Shown here: positions 56,262 through 64,000 of the stretch, piece after piece | Layout of the letters: each line of letters starts with the position of its first letter | Position numbering within the stretch: position 1 is the stretch's first letter | Assembly: GCF_016907335.1 (NCBI RefSeq) | Contig: NZ_JAFBBT010000001.1 | Span: forward strand, 3,451,807-3,515,806 | From: Curtobacterium herbarum | GTDB taxonomy: Bacteria; Actinomycetota; Actinomycetes; Actinomycetales; Microbacteriaceae | Direction: 5' to 3' | Length of the DNA: 64,000 bases | Notes under the pieces: model-generated | The model's database searches: none | The model's input: the letters and a program-made list of their open reading frames with translations, nothing else | What the model was told of the DNA's origin: nothing | Translations under genes and position numbers: made by a program

Positions 56262-56777
56262 TCAGTGCTGAGCGTCGTCGGGGAGAGGAGCCTCCCGCAG
56301 GCGCACGGAAGGTGCACCGGGTTCGTTCCAGCGGAACAGGACCAGGTGCCAGAGCCCCGGGCTCGTGCGCGATGGGTCGATCAACCCGTTCGCCCCCAGT
56401 TCGATCAGGCGGTCGCGCACCATCCACGAGCTCGGTGTCCCACCGCGGGCTGCGATCTCCTGCCACGGGGCGACTGCATCAGCGAGGTCGATGCCGGCAG
56501 CATGCACCGCAGCAGCATCGCGCAGGTCGACGATCCCGAACGCGTTGACGTCGACCTCGATGATCTCCAGCGCTGCGGAGCGGGCCGCCTTGTGCGCGAT
56601 CATCGCGGCGTGGACTCCATCGACGGACGAGCTCAGGTACAACGTCGGCTCGTCTGCTCTCGAGTACCGGCCGGCAGAGCGTGATCCCGAAAGTGCGTCC
56701 TGGCGGTAGAGCGGGTCGACGGCGCGGTAGAAGGTACCGCGGAGGAATGGGGCGAAGACTGAGTCGGTACCGGTCAC
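56262..56777 (-). CDS. RES-domain protein
   Basis: This 171-aa protein resembles the RES domain, found in toxins that degrade NAD+. It begins GTFYRAVDP (the conserved Arg), then SGSRSAGRYSRADEPTLYLSSSVDGVHAAM, which is the G-R-(Y/W) and L-Y-L-S segment, and continues with a helical part to the end FRWNEPGAPSVRL. The Glu expected shortly after the L-Y-x-S motif (in A-x-x-E) is not evident; the segment reads VHAAMIAHK. No Xre/DUF2384 antitoxin gene is next to it. It may be a solitary or altered RES protein. The start is GTG 56777. It lies between parS sites 4 and 5. Confidence 0.78.
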   Translation of the reverse strand: MTGTDSVFAPFLRGTFYRAVDPLYRQDALSGSRSAGRYSRADEPTLYLSSSVDGVHAAMIAHKAARSAALEIIEVDVNAFGIVDLRDAAAVHAAGIDLADAVAPWQEIAARGGTPSSWMVRDRLIELGANGLIDPSRTSPGLWHLVLFRWNEPGAPSVRLREAPLPDDAQH

Positions 56778-56863
56778 GACGGAAGGCTCTCACGGGATGT
56801 CGCACATGCCCTCGGGAGCCGGATGTCAGGGCTTCCCTGCGAGATGTACCGACAGACGAGCCA

Positions 56864-56879
56864 TGTTCCACGTGGAACA
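56864..56879. promoter_or_regulatory. parS site 5
   Basis: TGTTCCACGTGGAACA, a perfect palindrome identical to site 3, in the gap between the RES gene and the ddl stop. Confidence 0.9.
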
Positions 56880-56909
56880 TCGACCAGCGCCGCCGCGCGC
56901 CTGAAGAGA

Positions 56910-57872
56910 TCAGGCGGAGTGGTCTCGGATGGCCTGCTCTGCCAGCTCGGCGTACGTCCACCCCAAGTCGAACCCCGACGCCGAGAGCGCCTGGGGCACG
57001 AGCGACGTCTCCGTCAGACCAGGCAACACGTTCACCTCGAGGAACCACGGCGTACCGGCTCCGTCGACGATGAGATCGACACGGGACACGTGCCGGAGCC
57101 CGAGCGCCCGGTGTGCCAGGACTGCAGCAGCGGAGGCGGCCTGCGACTGCTCCTCGCTGAGACGAGCCGGCGTGAAGAAGGTCGTCTCCCCCGCGTTGTA
57201 CCGAGCCTCGTACCCGTAGAACCCGTTCCGCGGAACGATCTCGACGGGCGACAGTGCGAGTGGCCCGTCTCCGGTGTCGATGATCCCCACGGCGATCTCG
57301 GTCCCGCGGATGAGCTGCTCGACGACGGCGTCCTCGCAGTACGTGTACGCGGCGACCATGGCGCGCGGCAGGTCGTCGACGTTCTCGACGAGGGTGACGC
57401 CCTGCGCGCTCCCACCGCGGGCCGGCTTCACCGCGAGCGGAACCGGGTGCTCCGAGGCGATGGCCTGCAGGACACCGACGGCGCCGAGTTCACGGAAGAC
57501 GTCGTGCGACAGGGTGATCGACCGTGGCGTGCGGACGCCGGCACGCGACACGAGCGCGGAAGCGGTCGGCTTGTCCCACGCAAGGCGAGCGGAGGTCGAA
57601 CGCGAGCCGACGTAGGGAATGTCGAGGGCCTCCAGGATGCCGCGGAGCGCGCCGTCCTCGCCGGACGCACCGTGCAGTGCCGGCCAGACGACGTCCGGTC
57701 GGTCCGCGGCCAGCGCGGGCAGGAGGGACGCATCGGCGTCCCGCAGGTCGACTTGCCAGCCGTACCCGGTCAGTGAGTCGGCCACGCGCCGACCCGACCG
57801 CAGCGAGATGTCCCGTTCGTGGGAGATCCCCCCGGCGACGACGACGACGTGACGGCGGGCGAACTCAGCCAT
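56910..57872 (-). CDS. ddl: D-alanine--D-alanine ligase (ATP-grasp family)
   Basis: This enzyme joins two D-alanines for peptidoglycan precursors. The 320-aa protein begins VVVVAGGISHERDISLRSG, the Ddl N-terminal signature, then WPALHGASGEDGALRGILEALDIPYVGS, ATP-grasp residues in LAVKPARGGSAQGVTLV, and FLEVNVLPGLTETSLVPQA with the magnesium ligands. The E-N-x-H/N pattern reads EVNVLPG as usual. A second Ddl may exist elsewhere, since many actinobacteria carry a standard copy with murF. The ATG at 57872 begins the fold. It lies 46 bp after the aminotransferase on the same strand. Confidence 0.93.
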   Translation of the reverse strand: MAEFARRHVVVVAGGISHERDISLRSGRRVADSLTGYGWQVDLRDADASLLPALAADRPDVVWPALHGASGEDGALRGILEALDIPYVGSRSTSARLAWDKPTASALVSRAGVRTPRSITLSHDVFRELGAVGVLQAIASEHPVPLAVKPARGGSAQGVTLVENVDDLPRAMVAAYTYCEDAVVEQLIRGTEIAVGIIDTGDGPLALSPVEIVPRNGFYGYEARYNAGETTFFTPARLSEEQSQAASAAAVLAHRALGLRHVSRVDLIVDGAGTPWFLEVNVLPGLTETSLVPQALSASGFDLGWTYAELAEQAIRDHSA

Positions 57873-57918
57873 GGGAGCGATCCTCTGCGGATGGGGTACA
57901 ACGGAAGGAAAGGCCTGG

Positions 57919-59220
57919 TCAGGGCATGTTCGGCTGCGGTGAGCTGACCGACGAGGTACTCACCGATGCGCTCGACCGACTGGCGGAGCCGAAGGTCTCG
58001 ACCAGTTCGAGCTCGTCGTTGACCACCGATGCCAACCGCTTCACGCCGACCCGGATCTGCTCCGGCGTCGGGTAGCAGAACGACAGGCGGATGTTGCCCG
58101 CTCCGCGGCCGTCGGCGAAGAACGCGGTCCCCGGTGTGTAGGCGACGAGTTCCTTCACGGCCCGAGGGAGCATGCCCTTCGAGTCGAGGGAGTCGGGCAG
58201 CGTCAACCAGATGAAGAACCCGCCGTTCGGCACGGTCCAGCTCAGGTCGGGCAGGAACTCCCCCAGCGCCGAGAGCATGGCATCGCGGCGCTCGGCGTAG
58301 ATCCCGCGGAATGTGTCGACCTGGCCCTTCCAGTCCGCGGCGTCGAGGTAGGCGTTCACGACGTACTGGCCGAACGAGTTCGGTGCCAGGACGGCGGACT
58401 CGTTGGCGAGCACGAGCTTCTCGCGGATCGCGTGCGGGGCGAGGGCCCAGCCGACGCGGAACCCCGGCGCGAGGGTCTTCGAGAACGAGCCGAGGTAGAC
58501 CACGCCCTCGTCGTCGATCGAGCGGATGGCCTGCGGCGCGGGCTCGTCGAACCAGAGCAGCCCGTACGGGTTGTCCTCGAGCACCAGGATGTTGTTGGAG
58601 CGGCAGATGTCGAGCACCTCGATGCGGCGCTCCCGGCTCATCGTGACGCCGGCCGGGTTGTGGAAGTTCGGGATCGTGTAGAGGAACTTCATCCGCTTGC
58701 CAGCGGCCCGCAGACGGGCGATCGTCTCGCGCAGGGCCTCCGGGACCAGACCGAGCTCGTCGGTCGCCACGTGGACCGTCTCGGCCTGGTACGACCGGAA
58801 CACACCGATGGCTCCGACGTACGACGGGGACTCGGCCAGGACGACGTCGCCCGGGTCGATGAACAGCCGCGTGACGAGGTCCAGGGCGTGCTGGGACCCC
58901 GTGGTCACCACGACGTCCTCCGCGCTGGCACGGATGCCCTCGAGGGACATCACGTTCACGATGTGCTCGCGGAGGGAGCGCAGACCCTGCCCTCCGCCGT
59001 ACTGCAGCGCCATCGCGGCGTCCTCGGCCATCACACGGTCGAGTGAGCCCGTGACGAGCTCACGGGGCAGCGCTGAGACGAAGGGCATGCCGCCGGCGAG
59101 CGAGACCACCTCGGGCCGCGACGCGACGGCGAACAGAGCTCGGACCTCGGAGGCGCTCAGCCCGGCGGTGCGCTGGGCGTAGGAGTCGTACCAGGGGTCG
59201 AGACTGTTGCCGTTCGTCAT
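57919..59220 (-). CDS. PLP-dependent class I aminotransferase
   Basis: This 433-aa fold-type I enzyme transfers amino groups between amino acids and 2-oxo acids. It has LQYGGGQGLRSLREHI, VVTTGSQHALDLVTRLFIDPGD, YTIPNFHNPAGVTMS (substrate and PLP contacts), LVLEDNPYGLLWF (Asp to the pyridine nitrogen) and the PLP lysine in LGSFSKTLAPGFRVGW. This is the branch of 2-aminoadipate/kynurenine and MocR-catalytic-like aminotransferases. The C-terminal 25 residues are Ser-rich. The ATG at 59220 fits; ddl follows on the same strand and is probably in the same operon. Confidence 0.94.
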   Translation of the reverse strand: MTNGNSLDPWYDSYAQRTAGLSASEVRALFAVASRPEVVSLAGGMPFVSALPRELVTGSLDRVMAEDAAMALQYGGGQGLRSLREHIVNVMSLEGIRASAEDVVVTTGSQHALDLVTRLFIDPGDVVLAESPSYVGAIGVFRSYQAETVHVATDELGLVPEALRETIARLRAAGKRMKFLYTIPNFHNPAGVTMSRERRIEVLDICRSNNILVLEDNPYGLLWFDEPAPQAIRSIDDEGVVYLGSFSKTLAPGFRVGWALAPHAIREKLVLANESAVLAPNSFGQYVVNAYLDAADWKGQVDTFRGIYAERRDAMLSALGEFLPDLSWTVPNGGFFIWLTLPDSLDSKGMLPRAVKELVAYTPGTAFFADGRGAGNIRLSFCYPTPEQIRVGVKRLASVVNDELELVETFGSASRSSASVSTSSVSSPQPNMP

Positions 59221-59322
59221 CGAGTTTCCTCCACTCGGTCGTTCTCGCCACAGTACGACATGCAGCCGGGCATCCGTCGCTGTGGGTCACAGGCCGATCG
59301 GCGATCCGTGGCCTGGTGCCGG

Positions 59323-59375
59323 CCTGGAGGCCCACCCAGCGTCCGCCGCGTCGGCGGACGTGGGCCGGGCCTCCA
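59323..59375. repeat. Inverted repeat with GGAGGCCCAC / GTGGGCC arms
   Basis: CCTGGAGGCCCAC faces GTGGGCCGGGCCTCCAG, enclosing the perfect hairpin CGTCCGCCG-CGT-CGGCGGACG (59340-59360). It lies between the trxA terminator and the aminotransferase start. Its CCTGGAGGCC arm is the same core as in the loops of the 133-bp repeats. Confidence 0.6.
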
Positions 59376-59384
59376 GACAGGCGA

Positions 59385-59420
59385 ACGCCCCGCCCTCCGA
59401 TGGAATGGAGGACGGGGCGT
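59385..59420 (-). terminator. Terminator after trxA
   Basis: ACGCCCCG and CCTCC pair with GGAGG and CGGGGCGT with one internal mismatch, 21 bp past the trxA stop on the minus strand. Confidence 0.75.
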
Positions 59421-59441
59421 CCGGGTCTGTGCGGCGGATCC

Positions 59442-59768
59442 CTACGCGAGGAAGTCCGCGAGGTCGGCCTCGAGGGCCGGCTTCGGCTTGGCGCCGATGA
59501 CGGTCTTGACGACCTCGCCGCCCTTGAACACCTTCATCGCCGGGATCGACGTGATCTGGTAGTTCATCGCCGACTGGGGGTTGTCGTCGACGTTGAGCTT
59601 GACGATCTCGATCTTGTCGGCGTGCTCCGCCGCGATCTGGTCGAGGATCGGCGAGACCGCGCGACACGGGCCGCACCACTCAGCCCAGAAGTCCACCAGG
59701 ATCGTCTTGTCGGACTTGAGGACTTCAGCCTCGAACGTGGCGTCGGTCACTGCCTTTGCGCTGGACAT
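59442..59768 (-). CDS. trxA: Thioredoxin
   Basis: TrxA reduces protein disulfides in the cytoplasm. The 108-aa protein has the active site DFWAEWCGPCR, the cis-Pro segment SIPAMKVFKGGE, and the standard length. The ATG at 59768 follows GGAGCAAAC. It is reduced by TrxB, encoded 83 bp upstream on the same strand. Confidence 0.97.
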   Translation of the reverse strand: MSSAKAVTDATFEAEVLKSDKTILVDFWAEWCGPCRAVSPILDQIAAEHADKIEIVKLNVDDNPQSAMNYQITSIPAMKVFKGGEVVKTVIGAKPKPALEADLADFLA

Positions 59769-59851
59769 GTTTGCTCCTTCGACGGGAAGTCGGTTCGGTG
59801 TGGTGAACGGGGACACGTCGGCGCGCATTCCCTGGCGTACAGGGCCGCGGG

Positions 59852-60847
59852 TCAGACCCGGGCGGTGACGTCGATGATCGCCTCGGTCGGGGTGACACCC
59901 TCGGCCGCGTCGGTCAGGTCGTCGTCGAGGTCGGCGAGGTACTTCTCGGCGTCGAGCGCTGCGACCGCACCGGAACCGGCGGCGGTGATCGCCTGGCGGT
60001 AGGTCGGGTCGAGCACGTCGCCGGCGATGAAGACGCCCGGGACGCCGACGGCGCGGGACGAACGGCCCTCGACCGCGAGCGTGCCGTCGGGGGCGATCTC
60101 GAGCTGGTCGTGGACCAGGTGGGTGCGCGGGTCGTTGCCGATCGCGATGAACAGGCCGTCGAGGGCGAGCGAGGACTCTTCCCCGGTGACGGTGTCCTTG
60201 AGCGTGACGCCCTCGACCGCGGAATCACCCGTGATGCCGGTGACCTCCTTGTTCCAGGCGAACTCGATCTTCGGGTCGTTCATCGCCCGGTCCTGCATGA
60301 TCTTCGACGCACGCAGGGAGTCCTTGCGGTGGATGACCGTCACCTTGTCGGCGAAGCGGGTGAGGAACGTGGCCTCCTCCATCGCGGAGTCGCCACCGCC
60401 GACGACGGCGATGTTCTTCTGACGGAAGAAGAACCCGTCGCACGTGGCGCACCAGGAGACCCCGTGGCCGGAGAGACGCTCTTCGTCGGCGAGGCCGAGG
60501 TGGCGGTAGGCGGAGCCGGTGGCGTAGATGACCGTGAGGGCCTCGTACGTCTCGCCGGAACCGACCGTGACCTTCTTGACCTGACCGGTGAGGTCGACCG
60601 AGACGGCGTCGTCGTACAGGACCTCGGCGCCGAACTTCTCGGCCTGTTCCTGCATCTTGATCATGAGGTCGGGGCCCTGGACACCCTCGGGGAAGCCCGG
60701 GAAGTTCTCGACCTCGGTGGTCTTGGTGAGTTCACCGCCGGTCTCGACACTCGAGGCGACGATGAGCGGCTTCAGCTCAGCGCGCGCGGCGTAGATGCCG
60801 GCCGTGAACCCGGCAGGACCGGAACCGATGATGATGAGCTCGCGCAT
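59852..60847 (-). CDS. trxB: Thioredoxin reductase
   Basis: TrxB uses NADPH and FAD to reduce thioredoxin. The 331-aa protein has the FAD motif IIGSGPAGFTAGIYAAR, the redox centre SWCATCDGFF, the NADPH motif VVGGGDSAMEEATFL and the second FAD motif VFIAGDVLDPTYRQAITAAGSGAVAA. The ATG at 60847 begins the FAD fold. It shares a strand with trxA and the MurJ fusion. The usual sigM between murJ and trxB is not present here. Confidence 0.97.
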   Translation of the reverse strand: MRELIIIGSGPAGFTAGIYAARAELKPLIVASSVETGGELTKTTEVENFPGFPEGVQGPDLMIKMQEQAEKFGAEVLYDDAVSVDLTGQVKKVTVGSGETYEALTVIYATGSAYRHLGLADEERLSGHGVSWCATCDGFFFRQKNIAVVGGGDSAMEEATFLTRFADKVTVIHRKDSLRASKIMQDRAMNDPKIEFAWNKEVTGITGDSAVEGVTLKDTVTGEESSLALDGLFIAIGNDPRTHLVHDQLEIAPDGTLAVEGRSSRAVGVPGVFIAGDVLDPTYRQAITAAGSGAVAALDAEKYLADLDDDLTDAAEGVTPTEAIIDVTARV

Positions 60848-60926
60848 GCGTGATTGCCCTTCCGTTGCTTGCTGACCGGGTCAACCAATGGTACCGGCGC
60901 GCCATTCCCGCGGCCTGGCTGTGCGG

Positions 60927-63900
60927 TCAGCGTCCGAGGCGGCTGCGGACCAGCGTCACGGCGTTCGCGATCTCGCCGTTCTTCGCGACGACGAGCACAC
61001 CGAAGTACACGGCCGCCATGACCGCTCCCGTCAGTACGAGCGTGATGAGGGCGCTCGTCACGTCGGCCATCGCGAAGCCGCCCTCGGAGAACGCACCGAA
61101 GAAGTTCGCGACGAGGACCCCCGCGACCCCGGCGACCAACGCGCCGATCAGGAACTGCACGTGCGACCGGGTGACGTTCGGGCCGTCGATCCCGCCGAGA
61201 CGCTTGCGGACGAGGACGAGGGCCACGATCGTCTGCGCGGTACCGGCGAGTGTGGTGCACACCGCGATGCCGACACCGATGTGTTGCGCGGGGAACGTGG
61301 CGACCGCGAGGGCCCCGATGACGAAGAGGCCGGACTGCACGATCTGCATGAGGAACGGAGTGCGGTGGTCGTGCAGGGCCCAGAAGACGCGCTGGATGAT
61401 GAAGAGCATGCTGAAGAGGACCAGCCCGGGCATGAACCCCACGAGCACCCACGCCATGGCCTGGGTCAGCCCGAACGTGTTCTCCCAGATGCGCGCGAAC
61501 GAGGTCGACGTCACGATCAGCGCCACCGTCGCGAACACGGTGAAGAGCCCGACGATCCGGAGGGACAGTGACAGGTTCCGCCGGACTGCGTCGAGGTCTC
61601 CCCGCTCGGCGTCGTGGCTCATGCGGGTGAAGTACGCGGTCGCGATCGACACGGTGATGATCGAGTGCGGCAGCATGAAGAGCAGCCAGCTCGTCGCGAG
61701 TGTGGCGTTACCGGCACCCTCTGCCAGGGACGCGACCCGCGACTGGACGAGGCCTGCGAGCTGCGTGATCAGGATCATGCCGAACAGCCAGCCGGCCGCC
61801 GTCCCGGTGGACTTCAGTCCGACGCCGCGCCAGCGGAAGTCGAGTCGGAAGGACAGTCCTGCTCGGCGCCAGAACAGCGGGAGGAACGCGGCCTGGGCGA
61901 AGACGCCGAACGACGCACTGCCGGCGAGGATGGCGACCTTGAGCGGAGTCCACGCATCGACGCTGGAGTTGACGTCTCGTCCGTGGAACATGGCGATGAA
62001 CACGACGAGCCCGGCGATCGCGATCACGTTGTTGATCAGCGGTGCCCAGGTGAACGGCCCGAACACCTGCTTCGCGTTGAGGACCTCACCGAGCAGTGAG
62101 TACATCGCGTAGAAGAGGATCTGGGGGAGGCACCAGAACGCGAACGCGATGGCCAGGTCCGTCTGCGCCGGTGTGAAGCCCTTGCCACTGTCCCCGGCGC
62201 CCTGGCTGTAGGCGTTCACCAGGAACGGTGCGAGGAGTGTCGCCGCGATCGTGATCACGATGAACACGGAGCCCGCGAGCGTCACGATCTTGTTCACGTA
62301 CGCCGTGCCGCCGTCGTTGTGCTGCTTCATCGCGCGCACGATCTGTGGGATCAGCACGGCGGACAGCAGGCCACCGGCGATCAGGGCGTAGATGTTGTTC
62401 GGCAGCTGGTTGGAGACCGAGAAGGCGTTCGCCGCGCGGGACCCCGAGTTGCCGATCGCGTAGGCGAGCACGAACGTCTTCGCGAACCCGAGCAGGCGCG
62501 AGATCATCGTCCCCGCCGCGAGCATCGCGCTGGCCCGGCCGAGGCCACGTCCCTCGCCCTGCTCGGCGTCGACGTCGGCGCCGGGCTGGGTGGTGCTGAT
62601 GGTCGGCTCCTCGGGGCGGTGGTCGGACGGGAGGCTCGACTCGACCCCGGCACGCGCGATCGCGTCCTCGAGACGGTCGCCGTCCCCGCCGACGGTGTCG
62701 GTGCCGGAGCTGGCCGCGGCGATCGCGGTGGCGGTCCCGGGGACGGTGGTCGGGCCTCCAGACCGGGAGAGGTCGGCAGACCGGGAGAGGTCGGCAGACC
62801 GGGAGGCGTCGGCCGACGGTGCGGCGTCGGCGTCCATCGGGGGCTCACCGGGCCCGGGGGGCTGGACCTCGAGGGGACGGTTGGGGTCGTCCTCCTCCGG
62901 CTCCGGCTCGCCGTTGCGGCGACGGAGGCGGCGGCGGACGTTGCGGAGGATGCCGAGACCGAAGACGGCCACGACGGCGATCGCGGCGAGGGCCGTGATG
63001 ACGGTCTCCCACTGTGCCTGCACGTTGATCTCGACCGTGGCCGGCGTGGCGATGCGGGCACCGCTCGCGCTCGTCAACGCCATCGACAACGCGACCTTGC
63101 CGTTCGCGACCGACTGCACCGGGAAGGTGGTGCGGGTCGAGGAGCGGGGTTGGATCGTCACCTCGACCGCGTTCCGTTCGATGCGCAGGAACGAGTTCGA
63201 CGGTGTGACGGTCAGGAACACCGTGACCGGCCAGTCGGAGCGGTTGCGGACCGAGATCGGCAGCGAGGACCGGTCGCCGAGCAGGGTGATGTCGCTCGAG
63301 TTGACGATGCCGACGCTGGCGATCGTCCTCTGGTCGGCGGTGGTGATGTCGTCGACGACCTTCGTCAGCCCGTCGGGGTCCGCGCGCCATGCGTTCGAGG
63401 CGGCGGCGAGGATCCGGAGCCGGGCCGGGGCGGTGACCTCGGCCGGGTCGGCGACGGCGCTGGCGAAGTCGACGAGCGCCTGCTCGGACCGCACCAGGCG
63501 GCGGAGGACCGTGAGCCGGTCGCCGCCGTCGTCGCTGCTCTGCAGGGTGAGCGAGCCCGGCTTCGCGTCGACCACGGTGGAGAAGTCGGTCGGCGAGATC
63601 CAGGCGGTGTCGTCGAGCGCGTCCAGGGTCTGCTCGAGACGTGCGGAGTCGGTCGGCCAGGCGCGGTCGAGGGTCAGCAGGACCGGGCCGGTGGCGCTGC
63701 CCTGGACGGCGACGGTCGCGAGGGTGGCGCGGAGGGTCGTCACCGCGCGGTCGGTGGCGCGAGCGGACTTCGCCTCGGCGGCCTGGCGCAGCAGCTCGGA
63801 CATCCCCTGGTCGGAGACGAGCGCCTTGGTGCCGGCGACCTGCTCGGCGGCGGCGACCGTGGTGTCCCGGCCGGCGGAGGTGTTGCCGCTGGACACGATC

Positions 63901-64000
63901 GTCGAGGTGTACCCGGCCTTCTGCAGGGCGGGGAGGTCGTCGGTGGCGACGGTGCCCTCGACGGGCCAGGCGACGGTGTCCACGGTCCAGGGGAAGGACA
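60927..64000 (-). CDS. murJ: DUF6049-MurJ fusion protein (5' end beyond the window)
   Basis: The minus-strand frame is open without a stop from 60927 to the window edge. The C-terminal half (about 530 residues) is the lipid II flippase MurJ/MviN: SAMLAAGTMISRLLGFAKTFVLAYAIG, ANAFSVSNQLPNNIYALIAGGLLSAVLIP, then about 13-14 helices. The N-terminal part is an extracellular protein of the DUF6049 type (VAWPVEGTVATDDLPALQKAGY, a beta domain with ITLLGDRSSLPISVRN) ending in a membrane helix. Both are normally separate adjacent genes. The linker (about 62520-62935) is acidic and Pro/Ser-rich, with a SADLSRS repeat. The start lies outside the window. Confidence 0.93.
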   Translation of the reverse strand, partial: SFPWTVDTVAWPVEGTVATDDLPALQKAGYTSTIVSSGNTSAGRDTTVAAAEQVAGTKALVSDQGMSELLRQAAEAKSARATDRAVTTLRATLATVAVQGSATGPVLLTLDRAWPTDSARLEQTLDALDDTAWISPTDFSTVVDAKPGSLTLQSSDDGGDRLTVLRRLVRSEQALVDFASAVADPAEVTAPARLRILAAASNAWRADPDGLTKVVDDITTADQRTIASVGIVNSSDITLLGDRSSLPISVRNRSDWPVTVFLTVTPSNSFLRIERNAVEVTIQPRSSTRTTFPVQSVANGKVALSMALTSASGARIATPATVEINVQAQWETVITALAAIAVVAVFGLGILRNVRRRLRRRNGEPEPEEDDPNRPLEVQPPGPGEPPMDADAAPSADASRSADLSRSADLSRSGGPTTVPGTATAIAAASSGTDTVGGDGDRLEDAIARAGVESSLPSDHRPEEPTISTTQPGADVDAEQGEGRGLGRASAMLAAGTMISRLLGFAKTFVLAYAIGNSGSRAANAFSVSNQLPNNIYALIAGGLLSAVLIPQIVRAMKQHNDGGTAYVNKIVTLAGSVFIVITIAATLLAPFLVNAYSQGAGDSGKGFTPAQTDLAIAFAFWCLPQILFYAMYSLLGEVLNAKQVFGPFTWAPLINNVIAIAGLVVFIAMFHGRDVNSSVDAWTPLKVAILAGSASFGVFAQAAFLPLFWRRAGLSFRLDFRWRGVGLKSTGTAAGWLFGMILITQLAGLVQSRVASLAEGAGNATLATSWLLFMLPHSIITVSIATAYFTRMSHDAERGDLDAVRRNLSLSLRIVGLFTVFATVALIVTSTSFARIWENTFGLTQAMAWVLVGFMPGLVLFSMLFIIQRVFWALHDHRTPFLMQIVQSGLFVIGALAVATFPAQHIGVGIAVCTTLAGTAQTIVALVLVRKRLGGIDGPNVTRSHVQFLIGALVAGVAGVLVANFFGAFSEGGFAMADVTSALITLVLTGAVMAAVYFGVLVVAKNGEIANAVTLVRSRLGR

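Noticed and set aside
54994..56466. A 490-codon minus-strand frame across the end of parB and the parS region
   Set aside because: It overlaps parB antisense and translates parS sites as FHVEH peptides; no domain or ribosome site.

Overview
The window is high-GC DNA with the gene order of an actinobacterial replication origin. The segment dnaN-gnd-recF-dciA-gyrB-gyrA-DUF3566-tRNA-Ile-tRNA-Ala, the divergent pair dnaA/rpmH, and rnpA-yidD-yidC-khpB-rsmG-parA-parB are all present. Together with the fhaA-fhaB-pstP-rodA-pbpA-pknA-pknB cluster and crgA, this points to the Microbacteriaceae. Curtobacterium or a close relative is my best guess; it is an inference from layout and protein character, not a database result.

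Layout. 1-6.6 kb: metabolic genes (cold-shock-like protein, an enterobacterial-type chorismate synthase, TetR regulator, carboxylesterase, sugar isomerase plus Gfo/Idh dehydrogenase operon, membrane protein). 6.6-20 kb: accessory segment with looser codon use. It holds a compact class II lanthipeptide cluster (precursor, LanM, alpha/beta hydrolase, luciferase-like flavin oxidase, Fe(II)/2-oxoglutarate oxygenase), a gene-poor stretch, a glutamate-cysteine-ligase-like enzyme, a PD-(D/E)XK nuclease-like protein, secreted and hypothetical proteins and an ISL3 transposase relic. It is bounded by a truncated gene (6.6 kb) and its intact inverted paralogue (19.6-20.0 kb). 20-24 kb: MarR regulator with a 60-aa partner, manganese catalase, SDR, alpha/beta hydrolase, tRNA-Leu. 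24-36.3 kb: cell-wall and Ser/Thr kinase signalling cluster, trpG/pabA, crgA, a DnaA-box cluster, rhomboid protease, cyclophilin. 36.3-38.3 kb: small membrane protein, an array of six 133-bp tandem repeats, and two tRNAs. 38.3-55.1 kb: origin region. 55.1-64 kb: gene-free parS region, RES-domain protein, Ddl-type ligase, aminotransferase, thioredoxin system, and a DUF6049-MurJ fusion that runs off the right edge.

How it works together. DnaA acts at oriC between dnaN and dnaA. ParA and ParB use at least five parS sites in the flanking 4 kb. The kinases, phosphatase, FHA proteins, RodA, PbpA, CrgA and MurJ make up the polar growth and cell-wall control set. The lanthipeptide cluster is the main specialised-metabolism feature. 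Its tailoring enzymes resemble those that make lanthionine sulfoxides (GarO of actagardine) and side-chain hydroxylations, but no dedicated exporter, leader peptidase or immunity gene is visible. Other structure worth attention: the 133-bp repeat array, a DnaA-box cluster 13 kb from oriC, a dispersed GGACGGGAGGC element, and a chorismate synthase that looks imported.
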